Assembly (NCBI GenBank): GCA_973895155.1
Contig: OZ316896.1
Location: forward strand, 10,788,001 to 10,852,000
DNA: 64,000 nucleotides
DNA from: Marsupella aquatica
Lineage: Eukaryota; Marchantiophyta
Direction of reading: 5' to 3'
Shown: positions 42,968 through 56,450 of the stretch, piece by piece
Layout of the letters: every line of letters starts with the position of its first letter
Position numbering within the stretch: the first letter of the stretch is position 1
Notes under the pieces: generated by a model
Told to the model about the DNA's origin: nothing
What the model saw: the letters and a program-made list of their open reading frames with translations, nothing else
Databases searched by the model: none
Position numbers and translations under genes: made by a program

Positions 42968-45551
42968 ATGGCGCTGGTGATCTTACCAGCAACTCGTTCG
43001 CTTCCTCCTGCTCCACCTGCTCTCCCGTGCCCACCTCTGCGATCCTGCAGATCCACGAGAAAATTGTATTACTGCTGTCCAGGTGCAAGATGCCAGAGGA
43101 GCGTCCACCGCAGCACAGACCTCCAGATTCAAGGGGTGAATGAGAGATCACCAGCAGCGCTTGAGAAGCAGAAGAACAGCAGCAGCCGAAGACGATTTCT
43201 AGCACTGTTGTTAAGCGGCACTGCTACCCAACCCCTGGCCCAACTTTTCCTCAGCTGTAACAATGACGCTGCCGCTGCTGCTGTGGCGGATGTGAAGGTT
43301 GGATCATCCTCTGGTGGGTTTGCTCGGCTAGTCTTGGTATTTCTGTGGTGATCTAATGGCTGGATCCGCTATATTCCATGGACATGACTCTCTGATTAGT
43401 TTTGTTTCTAGGAATTATTCTGTGCCTTGACAGCAGGATGGTTGGCTGGCTGGCACGACCTGATTCTCGATTTGGATGGGCTTCGGTTTATCCCACCAAG
43501 ATTGGGTTATTCCTTGCCAATTCTCACCCTGCAGTGGTTGCATCACGAGAATTGCAAATTGTCATACTGCAGTTGCATCATTTGGGAATCCGTTCTGAGA
43601 GTTCATGGAATGGATTTCCATTCTTTCTTTGCCACGGTCATACTAAGAGTTAGGGCTAAATAAATGCATCAATTGTGGATTGTAGAATTGAACCTAGCTC
43701 GTTTCAGAAATATGTTAATTGCTGCGATTGGTCATAATTGGTAAGCTCGTTAGATGAATTTCAGCACTTTGTTCCCCACAAGCTGCTTACTTGTAGGGTT
43801 ACAATGGAGCAGCAGATAGAATTAGCCGATCCGAGAATCCTGGTGACAGGTCGCCGGTCTTTGAGTTTCCTCACGTTGGGAAAAAGTTGTTTTCTTGAGA
43901 ACCTCGATTCTGGGTGAAGGGGATGATTCCGATATTTCTTTTAGTTACGAAGTATAATTTGTTCTTGATAATTGTGCAATTCAATATGTAATGTTCATGA
44001 CGCCTGCGCGCAATTCACGAAACGCTTTTGCAGGATGCTAACTGGGTGTATTTCCTCGGGATTTGGACTCTGTGGTGGGCGGAGCAGATGAACTGCAGGA
44101 TAAGAAGACAGTTGAAGGACCGATCATCGGAGATCTTTTCGGTTTCGATGGGCTCGGAAAGACTCCCGAGGAGTATGTCCTTGGAAAAGTCGTAGCGCTG
44201 GCACAAGCTGGAGATGGAGCGGTTCTGTTTCTCGGGTAAACTTTCCTTAATAACTCCTCTGGTTTGAACTAGAAGTAACAATTAGATGAGTAGATCTCTG
44301 TCGTGACCCGCTTTGTTCGTTGTTTAATTATCAATTTCAAGTTAAACAATCTGTCTATCTCATTCCGTCACCTGAAGAGCCCCTCTCCCTCTCCCCGTCA
44401 GCCAATTTCGTTTTTTCCTTCGATAAGCTGACTTGAAAGGCTACTCAAGTTGCCAAAATGGGGGGTGATGATCTTCTCTTCAGGTGTCACATGTTTCGCA
44501 CTCTTTGGATTATCCGCGGGAGTTTGTTTTTTTTTTGCCGTACTAGTTTTTGTGTAGAAATGCAATTTTGAAACCAACGCATAGGAAATAAATATGACCA
44601 ACTTGGATTGAGAGCAACAAGGAAGGGAGTGCTTGAGTCAATTTTGTAGTGGTCAACAATGGGTCCAATGTAAGTAAATTATCTTGACGTCATTAGTTTG
44701 AGCATTGATTCGTTATCAAAATGTAATTCCATGTTTAGCCGCAAGAAATTTTCACAAAATCCTTTTTCTAACATGAATTATTCGTCTATGAATTTAGGGT
44801 GGATGGCTTTGAACTTCCTCTGCAGCTTGTCGTGGGGCCGGCTGAGGCTATGGCTGTCCTTACTGCTGTCCAAGAACGGAAGAGTAGAAGGCCTTTGACT
44901 CATGAAGCCTGGGGTTTGTCCCTTGCTGCAGTCGGATGGAAGGTAAGATTGACACAGACGTTAGCAATATCGTTGACATTTCCTCCTTTTACTTTTGTTT
45001 CAACAGGTTCTGCATGTAGGAAGAAAGTGACGATGAAGGCCACCCTTCTGGATGGATGCTGAGCATTCTAAGAATCGTCCAAGTTGCCCACTCCATGTAG
45101 CTAGTCTTCTCTGCACTCTCGTTACCTTCTTGGCAGTCCTGAAAAACGATGGCATTGTATATTGAACTGGTTCCAGGTGGATCGGGTGGTCATCACTGCA
45201 AATGAAAAGGATGTCTTCTACAGCAGTGTGGTCCTTTCAAATCTTTCTCAGCTGCTCTCAAATGCCGCTATTTTGAAGAAAAGTGTTGACATGCGACCAT
45301 CAGACGGAATTGCATTGGCTCTTAGATGCAGAGCACCACTTTTTGTCCGCAGAAAAGTTGCAGAGGACCTACTGAGCCAGAAAGATGAATTAGCAAAAAA
45401 GACCCAGGTTGATCCTTTGAACCAACCTGGTTTGCAAGCCAATGCTGGAACCCTCCCGGTGTTTGTTGAGAGCCTGGTAGCTTCTGGTATTGAGTGTAAG
45501 CCTGATTGCACTGTATATTCCTCTTGGATGAGGAGACTTCAAAGTGTTTAG
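42968..45551 (+). CDS. DUF151 bifunctional nuclease-like protein, plastid-targeted, four exons
   Basis: The C-terminal 170 residues are a clear DUF151/BFN domain: LVVGPAEAMAVLTA, RRPLTHEAWGLSLAAVGW, VDRVVITANEKDVFYSSVVL and DMRPSDGIALALR. Plant relatives are bifunctional (RNase/DNase) nucleases linked to basal defence. Exon 3 is 44798-44942 and exon 4 45177-45551. Exon 2 ends at 44235 and starts at 44088 or 44099; exon 1 ends at 43313 or 43297 respectively. Both pairs keep the frame (337 or 328 aa). Exon 1 encodes a Ser/Arg/Pro-rich plastid transit region, then RRRFLALLLSG (74-84), a hydrophobic stretch, and AAAAAVA (101-107). The UVR domain of some plant relatives is not present. Confidence 0.75.
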
Positions 45552-48500
45552 GAACTTTCCTCTAGAAAGAGCGTGTAGTCTGTTGCTATCTCTGTAGACC
45601 AACGGAACTCTTTTATAGGAATCGTGACTATTGTAAAGTTTGTATGGATATTACTATGTTGGTAGACTGTAAATACGGAATTGGTAGATTTGATATCACT
45701 TCTATCAGACAATCAATATACATGAAAGTACACTTGTTGAGATGCCTCCATTTTTCTTCAGAAATATGTCATGATGCAGCCTTGTACCAAACGACATATT
45801 ACAACCGCTTTAACTGACTAATATCTAGGTTTGTCTTTCTGATTTGGGAGGTGAGAATTGCCCGACCATCATATTATATGCTTAGGGGTTCAGCACCTTT
45901 TGAATGGAATATCCGTTGTACTCTAGAATGTGTGATATGACTTTCAAGTCAATGGGATTGTAGAATTCAAAGTAAATGACACTTGCTTGAACGTAATGAT
46001 AATTGGGAACGCGAGATTCAATTTTCAGTCTTCTGACTTGAAAGCGTGTATCCTTATGGTTTCTTTTGGCCCGTGGACGTCAGGTTCATGATTCTGATTG
46101 TTCACTCTATGCCTTAATGACTAGCGATGAGATTTGAGAGGAGGTGCTTGCTGTTACTGAATTAGAAGCTAACCGTAGTGCACTACGATATCGGTATTTT
46201 GATACCGGAGTGAATTACAAGAATGCAGAGAACACAGCACTGAGATTTGTCCCTGCTCGAGTGGGGGAAGCAGGAAGCAAAGGATTTTAGTATTGTGAGA
46301 TGGATTAGTAACATTCCCTTTGAAATCCTTGCATAATCAATTGGTTCCTTACCACTTGGCTGTTGAGCTACTTCGAATCTAACACTATGACGTTTTCAGG
46401 CTTCAAAGTGGATCACAAAGAGCAGTGAGGGTAGATGCATGACGTCAAGAAAGTGACTGCTTAATTAAGTTACTCTGCTGAAGTACTCGGTTCTCAGGTC
46501 TCGCCTTACTGATTACTCAGTCACCCCTTCTTCAAAGATAGCCGAAGGATGCCCCTTTTCCTTCCTGGACAGAGGTTCTGGCTCTCGAATCTCCAGCACA
46601 TCGGCGCTGTTACACGTCTAGTGAACTGTTATTCGCTTTTATGTCACCCACTCGTTCGAGTTCCACTTTCAAGCTGTCAGTGCTCTGCTGACGTGATTCT
46701 ATCCCACCAACGACTTTATGATTGTGAAGGGTTCTGCTCGATCGTCTTGGCAGCTTTTCTCCACATGGCAGCTCCTGTGCGAGTGTGAGGGGATTGTGCC
46801 TCCAGCTGTGCGGAATTGTTGCCATCCCCCTGTGGCAGCTTGAAAACCAGCGAATGGCTTCAGCTTTCGTCTTTGGCCCCCTTGTGCTCTTCCTTTCCCC
46901 CTCTATTGGGTCTTTGGGCTTGGGATCCTGTCTCCAGGTTTGGGGTTTCTCTGCTAAGCTTCCCTCTTTGGCCCTCTTGTGGTCTTTTGTTTTTGCCCCT
47001 TAATTGGGTCTTGGGCCTTTGGGATCCTTACGGCTTGGGATTTTTGATCGTTGGCACCCTGGTATATGTATGTGGGGTGTACTGATTGAGCTTCCCTCTT
47101 GTGTAGCTTGGGCGTCCATTTTTCTGAAGCTCACAAAAATGTATCTATCACCAAGCAAGTAGCGAGTTTCAAATCTTGGGCTTGCTGGTCATATGTACTC
47201 TTTGAATTCTGAGTGTTCACCTGTCTGAGGAGATCAAACAAAATACAATAACTGGTATGTCAGTGGGCCCAACTAATTACCAATTCAATGGGATGGAGGA
47301 AAGGTTCTAATTAGTGAGTTATATATTTTTTTTTCCAATTACCAATTCAATGGGATGGAGGAAAGGTTATAATTTTTTTTTCCAATTACCAATTCAATGG
47401 GATGGAGGAAAGGTTCTAGTTAGTGAGTTATAATTAACTTCATACCAAAGCGTGCAGCTGTTGAGTGTGTGCCATTCACCAATCCAATGCAATGGAGGAA
47501 AGGTCCTAAGTAAGGAGTTATGGTTAACTAGCTTTATGACAAAGCATACAACTGTTGGCTATAAAGTCCAAAGTGTGACTTGCTTAGTACTCCCTATTAG
47601 AGTAGAATTGTAGTTGTGAGAACGCCGAGGGCCAAGGTTGAAGGTAACTGAGTTTAGCTGCCTAGTCTAAATATTAATCCTTCAATGATACTCAGTGACA
47701 AGGTATTTTGCAACCTTAGCAAGACATGTCCTCTGCAGGTTATAAGCTTAGGCAATGAATACATTTATTAGCAACCTTCGCTGTTCACTGGAAATGTGAA
47801 AATAATAAAACCGTAACGATGGAAAAGGAAATCAATATATATTTTCAATGGTGGCATATAAGCTAATCAAGGCTTGCCAGCCCTGGTTAAAAGAATATTT
47901 ACCAATCTTTGATAATAATGATACTTAGGTTGAATGTGTGAACCAAATCTTGGCTACATAACAAAAGTTATTCATACTTTAATTTTTTTAATTAATATTA
48001 GGCAACCTCGTAGACAACTAGGATAGGTAATGTGAACTAACCCTGAGTTACGGAATGCTTTCCAACCATGGTGAGTCAGTTTGGTTAAGTAGGATGAGTA
48101 ATGCAAACCAAACCTGGTTACGTTATATTAGCAACTAATCTCTTAATTCTCTTAATTACAAAAGAATATTTTCTTTAGCCTAACACAAGGGTTTCAAACA
48201 TGTATGAATTTTGAGATAAGACCTTTCAGAATGGTAGTTCGCTGTTTCTTAAACCACAATTGCCCATAAAAAGGGGACTTGTCCAAGACTTCTCCCTTTT
48301 TCCACATTCCACTTGCTTATTTCCTCTAAGGTGCCAATCTGCTCCACAAATTTGGGAAAAAATTACTGTTCATAGTGAAATTTGGATCCTTCAGGTACAA
48401 CCGGTAGCTCTTGAAGGGGCAGTTGTGATTGAACCATCCTTACTCATTACATGGATCCATACAAACACGTCAAAGTTCTTAGAATTGATACAAAAACTTT

Positions 48501-48994
48501 GGTTTTTGGTTATTAAGTTGCTTAACGTAAGGGACTACAATGTTAGGCATTTACTCTTGGACTAGAGTTTTAATTAATTAGGTTAGTCCTGACCACATTA
48601 TATACACAAGGAGTGTTTGCTTATGGAGAGGAACTCAAGCTCATTGTTATGAAACCAGTTGAGAGATAGGGAAAACTTGTGTGGCAAAGACTCAATATGC
48701 CCAACGGGCCCAGAGTGCTGTATAGTTCTTGTGTGTTCCCATGAACATAGCCTCATTTGAGGTGAACCACATATCTCTCAATGTCAATTACTTGTTTGTT
48801 GAATGGTCATGGGCATGCCATTGTGAATGTTGCGGGGAATGTTGTCTTTGTCCAACATGCAATTAGCCAACCTAGAGCATAATGGAGGGTTCACACCCAC
48901 AAAGTGTGATTGTTTTCCTCAACTAAACAGCAAACCTACAACCTAATTAGAATTTAGATTCAATGGATGTGTATACTGATTGATAGAAACCAAT
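45552..48994. other. Gene-free spacer downstream of the nuclease gene
   Basis: 3' UTR to about 45780, then no supportable gene. 46860-47050 is a low-complexity run of TTTGGCCCCCTTGTG-like words. Confidence 0.4.
47268..47540. repeat. Short tandem repeat around CAATTCAATGGGATGGAGGA
   Basis: Four imperfect copies of ACCAATTCAATGGGATGGAG followed by GAAAGGTTCTAATTAGTGAG, spaced 45-100 bases. The last copy (47478) is diverged. Confidence 0.75.
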
Positions 48995-50085
48995 GTCAAT
49001 GTCTTGTGAAAATGACTAGTTTGTATTTTATTTTAACTAAAGACAATGTTGCACCAAATGAATTCCAAGTCACCTGCAGCAAAACCACAGCAAAGCAAAG
49101 AAAAAAAAACTCATGGGGCTAGAAGCCACAACCACGAACTGCCATACTGCCACCAACCAACCCAAGGGAAAACCCTTGGGCCAGGAATGAATCATGGTCA
49201 GCCACCTAGAGATGCTAAGCTCATGCCTTATAATTTGAAAGGAACAATTATTAACTTTTCACTCAGGGCATGTTGTGCCATCCTAATCATCCCTATAGTA
49301 TGTCAGTTACAGACCACAAGCATTACACTTATAAACATAAACTCTGCAAGATGTTTGAAAGCTTTGCGTTTATCTATAGTTAGTACTATCTATGATCTAA
49401 GTCTACAACTCCTGACCTACTCCATAGAGCAAAGCCATAGGCCATAAGTTCTTGAGTAAGAGCGAATTTTGATATTTAGACTCTGTGCCTAAGGAGGGAC
49501 ATGAGGAATCTGGGTACTATGATCATTCCTGTTTCTAGTTCCACCCCCAACAATAGCTATGCCCCTAAAGTACCTGTGCCCCACAGTCATGGTCTAGAGG
49601 ATTCGCTCTAGACAGTAAGGCTCTTGTTTTAGTTATTGCACATCATTAGATACACTAACTTGATTACCAGTTCCTTGAACTTAAATAGATGTGACAGCCA
49701 AAAAAGTGCCTTTTGTTTTACCTTATCCAAATTTTCCACTCATCTGCCTATCCTTGTTTTTTTTTCCTCCACCCTCCCTTTCAATTATGTTCTTAGAGAC
49801 ATTATTTTTTGTCTGCACTTTCACTTTCAATTATGTATTAGGAGGCAGAATCTAGAGACTTCACTATAGATAATAGGGCAAGGTAGTAGCTTTTGATTGC
49901 AATTATATACTTGTAAATAAATAGATAGATAGATTATGGCTAGCAACTCAGGAAAGGGAAGTAAGGGACAAAGTCACCACTCATGGCCTTCATAGATGGC
50001 ACCCGCCAAGTCGCGCCAAACCATGCTGAAACCTGGCCCCAGTCAAGAATGAGAACAACAACCCCCTAGTTGTATTGAGAACAAC

Positions 50086-50172
50086 AACCCCCGCCCCCCC
50101 CCCTCCCCCGCACCCCCCGCCCCCCCCCCTCCCCCGCACCCCCGCCCCCTCTCCCCCCACCTCTCCCCCCCC
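50086..50172. repeat. C-rich tract (G-quadruplex-prone on the minus strand), copy 1
   Basis: Runs of 5-10 C separated by T, G or A over about 87 bases. Copy 2 (53888-53932) is about half as long. The length difference is the main disagreement between the two contig ends. Confidence 0.8.
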
Positions 50173-50229
50173 GTCTCCTCTCACATCCACGCGTACAGTA
50201 GAGGAACCTCGAGCGTATGGCACATTCAG

Positions 50230-50250
50230 TTAGGGTTAGGGTTAGGGTTT
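50230..50250 (+). repeat. Short interstitial TTAGGG motif, copy 1
   Basis: Three TTAGGG units followed by TTT. Too short for a telomere; recurs at 53987-54007 in copy 2. Confidence 0.7.
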
Positions 50251-52694
50251 GCTCTCCTGGTGTGTCCTCCGCTGTGCTCCTTCTTTGGTGTTGCGCGAGA
50301 AGACTTATAATTCACTGCCTCCGAAATCCGCATTTGTGGAGGCGGTCCTATGGCCGTCGTCACGGTTGCGTCTCGTCGTATTTAAACTCGTTCTCCACTC
50401 GCAGGTGTGTTGCTCTTTGGTGGTGCACATGGAGACCCTAAAAATTTGCTGTGTAGACCGAATTCCGAACAGGTGGATGCGGTGCTGTGGCTGTCTCCAC
50501 GGTTGCCCTTGTCTTACTTAAGCTCGTTCTCTAGTTGTGGGCTCGGAATTCGTCGCTGATACATGTTGATTGGTGTTCGCTTGTTGAACCACTGGAGAAT
50601 GTCGAGAGAAGGTTGGAGCATTCGACGCTGGCTTCGTCGAAATGCTGAATCAGTCTCACTGGGCGTGCCGGTGCAGACACGACTCGCACTGTGTGATTGT
50701 TGTTTTGCTTTGTCGGGAAGAATGCCTTCGGCTAAGATGCTACATTGTGGCTTGTCTTCTTGCTTCCAGCTCCTGTATATGCTGCCTCCGTGGGAGTTCC
50801 GCGAGTTTTGTAGTCGGTGGAGGTCGTGCCGCCACTCTTCTGTTGCGTCGGGTTTATCCTTTCCTATGCGAACCTTCAAGGTTGGACGTCTTCCGTAGGA
50901 CCGTGTCTTTAGACGCAGCTTCGTGTCAACCGTCGTGTCAACCCAATCTGTGATCAAGTAGCTGAAGTGCTGTATCCTCTTCTGATCTTGTGTGAGGCTT
51001 CCGACACTTTTGAGTCTCTTGCGTGTAGAAACTTACGATTTGTATTAGAATGAACGGCCCACGGTATCTGGTGATGGTAGCATACCGGTCTCCGGAGTGA
51101 CATTGACCATCTCCTCGATGTTGGGCCTAGACAAATGCACGGGCTATTGCGACATGGATTGGAGTTCTGAATCTCCTTAAGCCATTACTGAAGCCGGTCG
51201 ACACTGACCATCAAATCAGTTTCCAGATAGATCTGGGAGGATCTCTATAGAGCTGCAGCATTCAAAAGGTCTTTCATCGCCAGTGCTCATGTGATGTTGT
51301 GGTCACGGGATTGATGACTGAGAGAACTATTTTATTCGATTTTGCTCCAGTACACTGAATCTGAACAGACTGGTGGCTGAGAACGTTTGGTTTTCGATTC
51401 TTCTCCTGTACATTGAATCTAAAGTTAATGGTTCCAGACTGCCCTGTGCCAGAGGTGGCAGATCTCGGACACCCGCAGGTGTTTTGAGGTACATCCTAAG
51501 GCTGGCAAACGTTTCGTACACGATATTCATTAGGATTGTTTATCCATTTCGGAATCCGAGGTTTAGGCAATCAGCCTGAATGGCCTGGAAGTTTCCATAT
51601 GGCAAGTTCAAGCCTGCTGGATCAGTTTAGTGTAGACTCGCCAGATGAGTAAAACTTTTGTTGAATGGTCTCTTTGTCTTCTTTATGTTTTGTACTCTAT
51701 TTGTTGGTTCGGTGTTTTGTACTTTTCTAGCTGTAGTATAGTTTGGTAGCGTGGATCAGGTCGAGTCTCAAAAAGATCTCTGTCGTAAAGGAGACAACGA
51801 TACGTTTTCTAGTGTGGATCGTGATATATTAAACTAGTTTTGCGAAAAGGAAGATCTCTTCCGTAAAGAACAACCACTAATGACATACCTTCCAGATCTT
51901 GAATTGGGATATCATTACATGTCGAGCGTAATCCACCAGAGGCCGATTGGGCCCACGCTATCTTATTACGAGTTGGCACCCACAAAAGTGATCAATACTA
52001 TCACAATCATTATCCAATTCAAAATTTTATTCTGCTGGCTCGCGTTCCGGACTTCTAACTGAAGGGGCTCTATGTTGGCACTTGACAGGCTTGCCAACTC
52101 TTTCCCTTCCAAGTCCCAACACGTTGGACTATCAGGTAAACGAGGGTGGTTCTTATGACCGTCTAATTCAGAAAAACGACAGTCCATTCTGATTGAAGAA
52201 AATTAATTTTCTATGATGAAATGTGACTAGTACAGGTGTAAGGATCCAAGGTGTCAGACGAAGCAGAAGTTAGAAAGCAAAGCTTGAGAAGAAGCAAGAT
52301 CAAAATGCACATGATTAAACATCTATGATATGATAAACAAATGTTGCAAAGATTGAAAGAGTACAATGGGTTGTAGAGTACTAAGACTTCAGAGAGGTGC
52401 AAACTGTTCAAACACGTTGAAGAGTTCACATTTCACAATAGTGTATCACAATTATGTTGAATAGATTGAAAGACTGGGCACGAGAGGGCAGAGCGGATGA
52501 GCCGCAACGCATCTAAAACTTCAGAAAGATGCAAACAATTCCAACACTATGGGGCGTCGGGATTTTACAAGGAGTGTATTACAGCCTGGAAGGAAATGAT
52601 CACGAAGTGGCAGATACTCTGCCCAAGAGCAGGCTCCAAATGTCATAAGAACGTGTTCAAGATTTCAGTAGACGAACGTGTCTAAAATTCCATT

Positions 52695-52794
52695 NNNNNN
52701 NNNNNNNNNNNNNNNNNNNNNNNNNNNNNNNNNNNNNNNNNNNNNNNNNNNNNNNNNNNNNNNNNNNNNNNNNNNNNNNNNNNNNNNNNNNNNN
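52695..52794. other. Assembly gap, 100 N
   Basis: Exactly 100 N, the conventional placeholder for a scaffold join of unknown length. Confidence 0.98.
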
Positions 52795-55700
52795 GTCAAT
52801 GTCTTGTGAAAATGACTAGTTTGTATTTTATTTTAACTAAAGACAATGTTGCACCAAATGAATTCCAAGTCACCTGCAGCAAAACCACAGCAAAGCAAAG
52901 AAAAAAAAACTCATGGGGCTAGAAGCCACAACCACGAACTGCCATACTGCCACCAACCAACCCAAGGGAAAACCCTTGGGCCAGGAATGAATCATGGTCA
53001 GCCACCTAGAGATGCTAAGCTCATGCCTTATAATTTGAAAGGAACAATTATTAACTTTTCACTCAGGGCATGTTGTGCCATCCTAATCATCCCTATAGTA
53101 TGTCAGTTACAGACCACAAGCATTACACTTATAAACATAAACTCTGCAAGATGTTTGAAAGCTTTGCGTTTATCTATAGTTAGTACTATCTATGATCTAA
53201 GTCTACAACTCCTGACCTACTCCATAGAGCAAAGCCATAGGCCATAAGTTCTTGAGTAAGAGCGAATTTTGATATTTAGACTCTGTGCCTAAGGAGGGAC
53301 ATGAGGAATCTGGGTACTATGATCATTCCTGTTTCTAGTTCCACCCCCAACAATAGCTATGCCCCTAAAGTACCTGTGCCCCACAGTCATGGTCTAGAGG
53401 ATTCGCTCTAGACAGTAAGGCTCTTGTTTTAGTTATTGCACATCATTAGATACACTAACTTGATTACCAGTTCCTTGAACTTAAATAGATGTGACAGCCA
53501 AAAAAGTGCCTTTTGTTTTACCTTATCCAAATTTTCCACTCATCTGCCTATCCTTGTTTTTTTTTCCTCCACCCTCCCTTTCAATTATGTTCTTAGAGAC
53601 ATTATTTTTTGTCTGCACTTTCACTTTCAATTATGTATTAGGAGGCAGAATCTAGAGACTTCACTATAGATAATAGGGCAAGGTAGTAGCTTTTGATTGC
53701 AATTATATACTTGTAAATAAATAGATAGATAGATTATGGCTAGCAACTCAGGAAAGGGAAGTAAGGGACAAAGTCACCACTCATGGCCTTCATAGATGGC
53801 ACCCGCCAAGTCGCGCCAAACCATGCTGAAACCTGGCCCCAGTCAAGAATGAGAACAACAACCCCCTAGTTGTATTGAGAACAACAACCCCCCGCCCCCC
53901 CCCTCCCCCGCACCCCCGCCCCCCCCCCCGTCTCCTCTCACATCCACGCGTACAGTAGAGGAACCTCGAGCGTATGGCACATTCAGTTAGGGTTAGGGTT
54001 AGGGTTTGCTCTCCTGGTGTGTCCTCCGCTGTGCTCCTTCTTTGGTGTTGCGCGAGAAGACTTATAATTCACTGCCTCCGAAATCCGCATTTGTGGAGGC
54101 GGTCCTATGGCCGTCGTCACGGTTGCGTCTCGTCGTATTTAAACTCGTTCTCCACTCGCAGGTGTGTTGCTCTTTGGTGGTGCACATGGAGACCCTAAAA
54201 TTTGCTGTGTAGACCGAATTCCGAACAGGTGGATGCGGTGCTGTGGCTGTCTCCACGGTTGCCCTTGTCTTACTTAAGCTCGTTCTCTAGTTGTGGGCTC
54301 GGAATTCGTCGCTGATACATGTTGATTGGTGTTCGCTTGTTGAACCACTGGAGAATGTCGAGAGAAGGTTGGAGCATTCGACGCTGGCTTCGTCGAAATG
54401 CTGAATCAGTCTCACTGGGCGTGCCGGTGCAGACACGACTCGCACTGTGTGATTGTTGTTTTGCTTTGTCGGGAAGAATGCCTTCGGCTAAGATGCTACA
54501 TTGTGGCTTGTCTTCTTGCTTCCAGCTCCTGTATATGCTGCCTCCGTGGGAGTTCCGCGAGTTTTGTAGTCGGTGGAGGTCGTGCCGCCACTCTTCTGTT
54601 GCGTCGGGTTTATCCTTTCCTATGCGAACCTTCAAGGTTGGACGTCTTCCGTAGGACCGTGTCTTTAGACGCAGCTTCGTGTCAACCGTCGTGTCAACCC
54701 AATCTGTGATCAAGTAGCTGAAGTGCTGTATCCTCTTCTGATCTTGTGTGAGGCTTCCGACACTTTTGAGTCTCTTGCGTGTAGAAACTTACGATTTGTA
54801 TTAGAATGAACGGCCCACGGTATCTGGTGATGGTAGCATACCGGTCTCCGGAGTGACATTGACCATCTCCTCGATGTTGGGCCTAGACAAATGCACGGGC
54901 TATTGCGACATGGATTGGAGTTCTGAATCTCCTTAAGCCATTACTGAAGCCGGTCGACACTGACCATCAAATCAGTTTCCAGATAGATCTGGGAGGATCT
55001 CTATAGAGCTGCAGCATTCAAAAGGTCTTTCATCGCCAGTGCTCATGTGATGTTGTGGTCACGGGATTGATGACTGAGAGAACTATTTTATTCGATTTTG
55101 CTCCAGTACACTGAATCTGAACAGACTGGTGGCTGAGAACGTTTGGTTTTTCGATTCTTCTCCTGTACATTGAATCTAAAGTTAATGGTTCCAGACTGCC
55201 TGTGCCAGAGGTGGCAGATCTCGGACACCCGCAGGTGTTTTGAGGTACATCCTAAGGCTGGCAAACGTTTCGTACACGATATTCATTAGGATTGTTTATC
55301 CATTTCGGAATCCGAGGTTTAGGCAATCAGCCTGAATGGCCTGGAAGTTTCCATATGGCAAGTTCAAGCCTGCTGGATCAGTTTAGTGTAGACTCGCCAG
55401 ATGAGTAAAACTTTTGTTGAATGGTCTCTTTGTCTTCTTTATGTTTTGTACTCTATTTGTTGGTTCGGTGTTTTGTACTTTTCTAGCTGTAGTATAGTTT
55501 GGTAGCGTGGATCAGGTCGAGTCTCAAAAAGATCTCTGTCGTAAAGGAGACAACGATACGTTTTCTAGTGTGGATCGTGATATATTAAACTAGTTTTGCG
55601 AAAAGGAAGATCTCTTCCGTAAAGAACAACCACTAATGACATACCTTCCAGATCTTGAATTGGGATATCATTACATGTCGAGCGTAATCCACCAGAGGCC

Positions 55701-56450
55701 GATTGGGCCCACGCTATCTTATTACGAGTTGGCACCCACAAAAGTGATCAATACTATCACAATCATTATCCAATTCAAAATTTTATTCTGCTGGCTCGCG
55801 TTCCGGACTTCTAACTGAAGGGGCTCTATGTTGGCACTTGACAGGCTTGCCAACTCTTTCCCTTCCAAGTCCCAACACGTTGGACTATCAGGTAAACGAG
55901 GGTGGTTCTTATGACCGTCTAATTCAGAAAAACGACAGTCCATTCTGATTGAAGAAAATTAATTTTCTATGATGAAATGTGACTAGTACAGGTGTAAGGA
56001 TCCAAGGTGTCAGACGAAGCAGAAGTTAGAAAGCAAAGCTTGAGAAGAAGCAAGATCAAAATGCACATGATTAAACATCTATGATATGATAAACAAATGT
56101 TGCAAAGATTGAAAGAGTACAATGGGTTGTAGAGTACTAAGACTTCAGAGAGGTGCAAACTGTTCAAACACGTTGAAGAGTTCACATTTCACAATAGTGT
56201 ATCACAATTATGTTGAATAGATTGAAAGACTGGGCACGAGAGGGCAGAGCGGATGAGCCGCAACGCATCTAAAACTTCAGAAAGATGCAAACAATTCCAA
56301 CACTATGGGGCGTCGGGATTTTACAAGGAGTGTATTACAGCCTGGAAGGAAATGATCACGAAGTGGCAGATACTCTGCCCAAGAGCAGGCTCCAAATGTC
56401 ATAAGAACGTGTTCAAGATTTCAGTAGACGAACGTGTCTAAAATTCCATT
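52795..56450. repeat. 3.7-kb duplicated segment, copy 2 (left end of the right contig)
   Basis: Starts at the first base after the gap with sequence identical to 48995 onward and runs to the base matching the last base of copy 1, after which unique sequence follows. This is the geometry of a dovetail overlap that was not collapsed. Confidence 0.9.

Larger units (their letters stand above)
48995..52694. repeat. 3.7-kb duplicated segment, copy 1 (right end of the left contig)
   Basis: Matches 52795-56450 base for base apart from a 44-base net length difference, mostly in a C-rich tract, plus single-base homopolymer differences. It ends exactly at the N gap. No gene is recognised in it; the open frames at 49046-49447 and 50514-50957 match no family I know and recur identically in copy 2. 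Confidence 0.9.

Noticed and set aside
50230-50250. Telomere or interstitial telomeric array
   Set aside because: Only three TTAGGG units, and the short CCCTAAA run near 21625 is similar; both are too short.
50514-50957. 147-residue minus-strand gene, repeated at 54270-54713
   Set aside because: Overlapping open frames exist on the other strand, no domain is recognised, and the second copy is an assembly duplicate, so it adds no conservation evidence.
48995-56450. Genuine recent tandem duplication
   Set aside because: The copies begin and end exactly at the 100-N gap and differ only in homopolymer-type errors.
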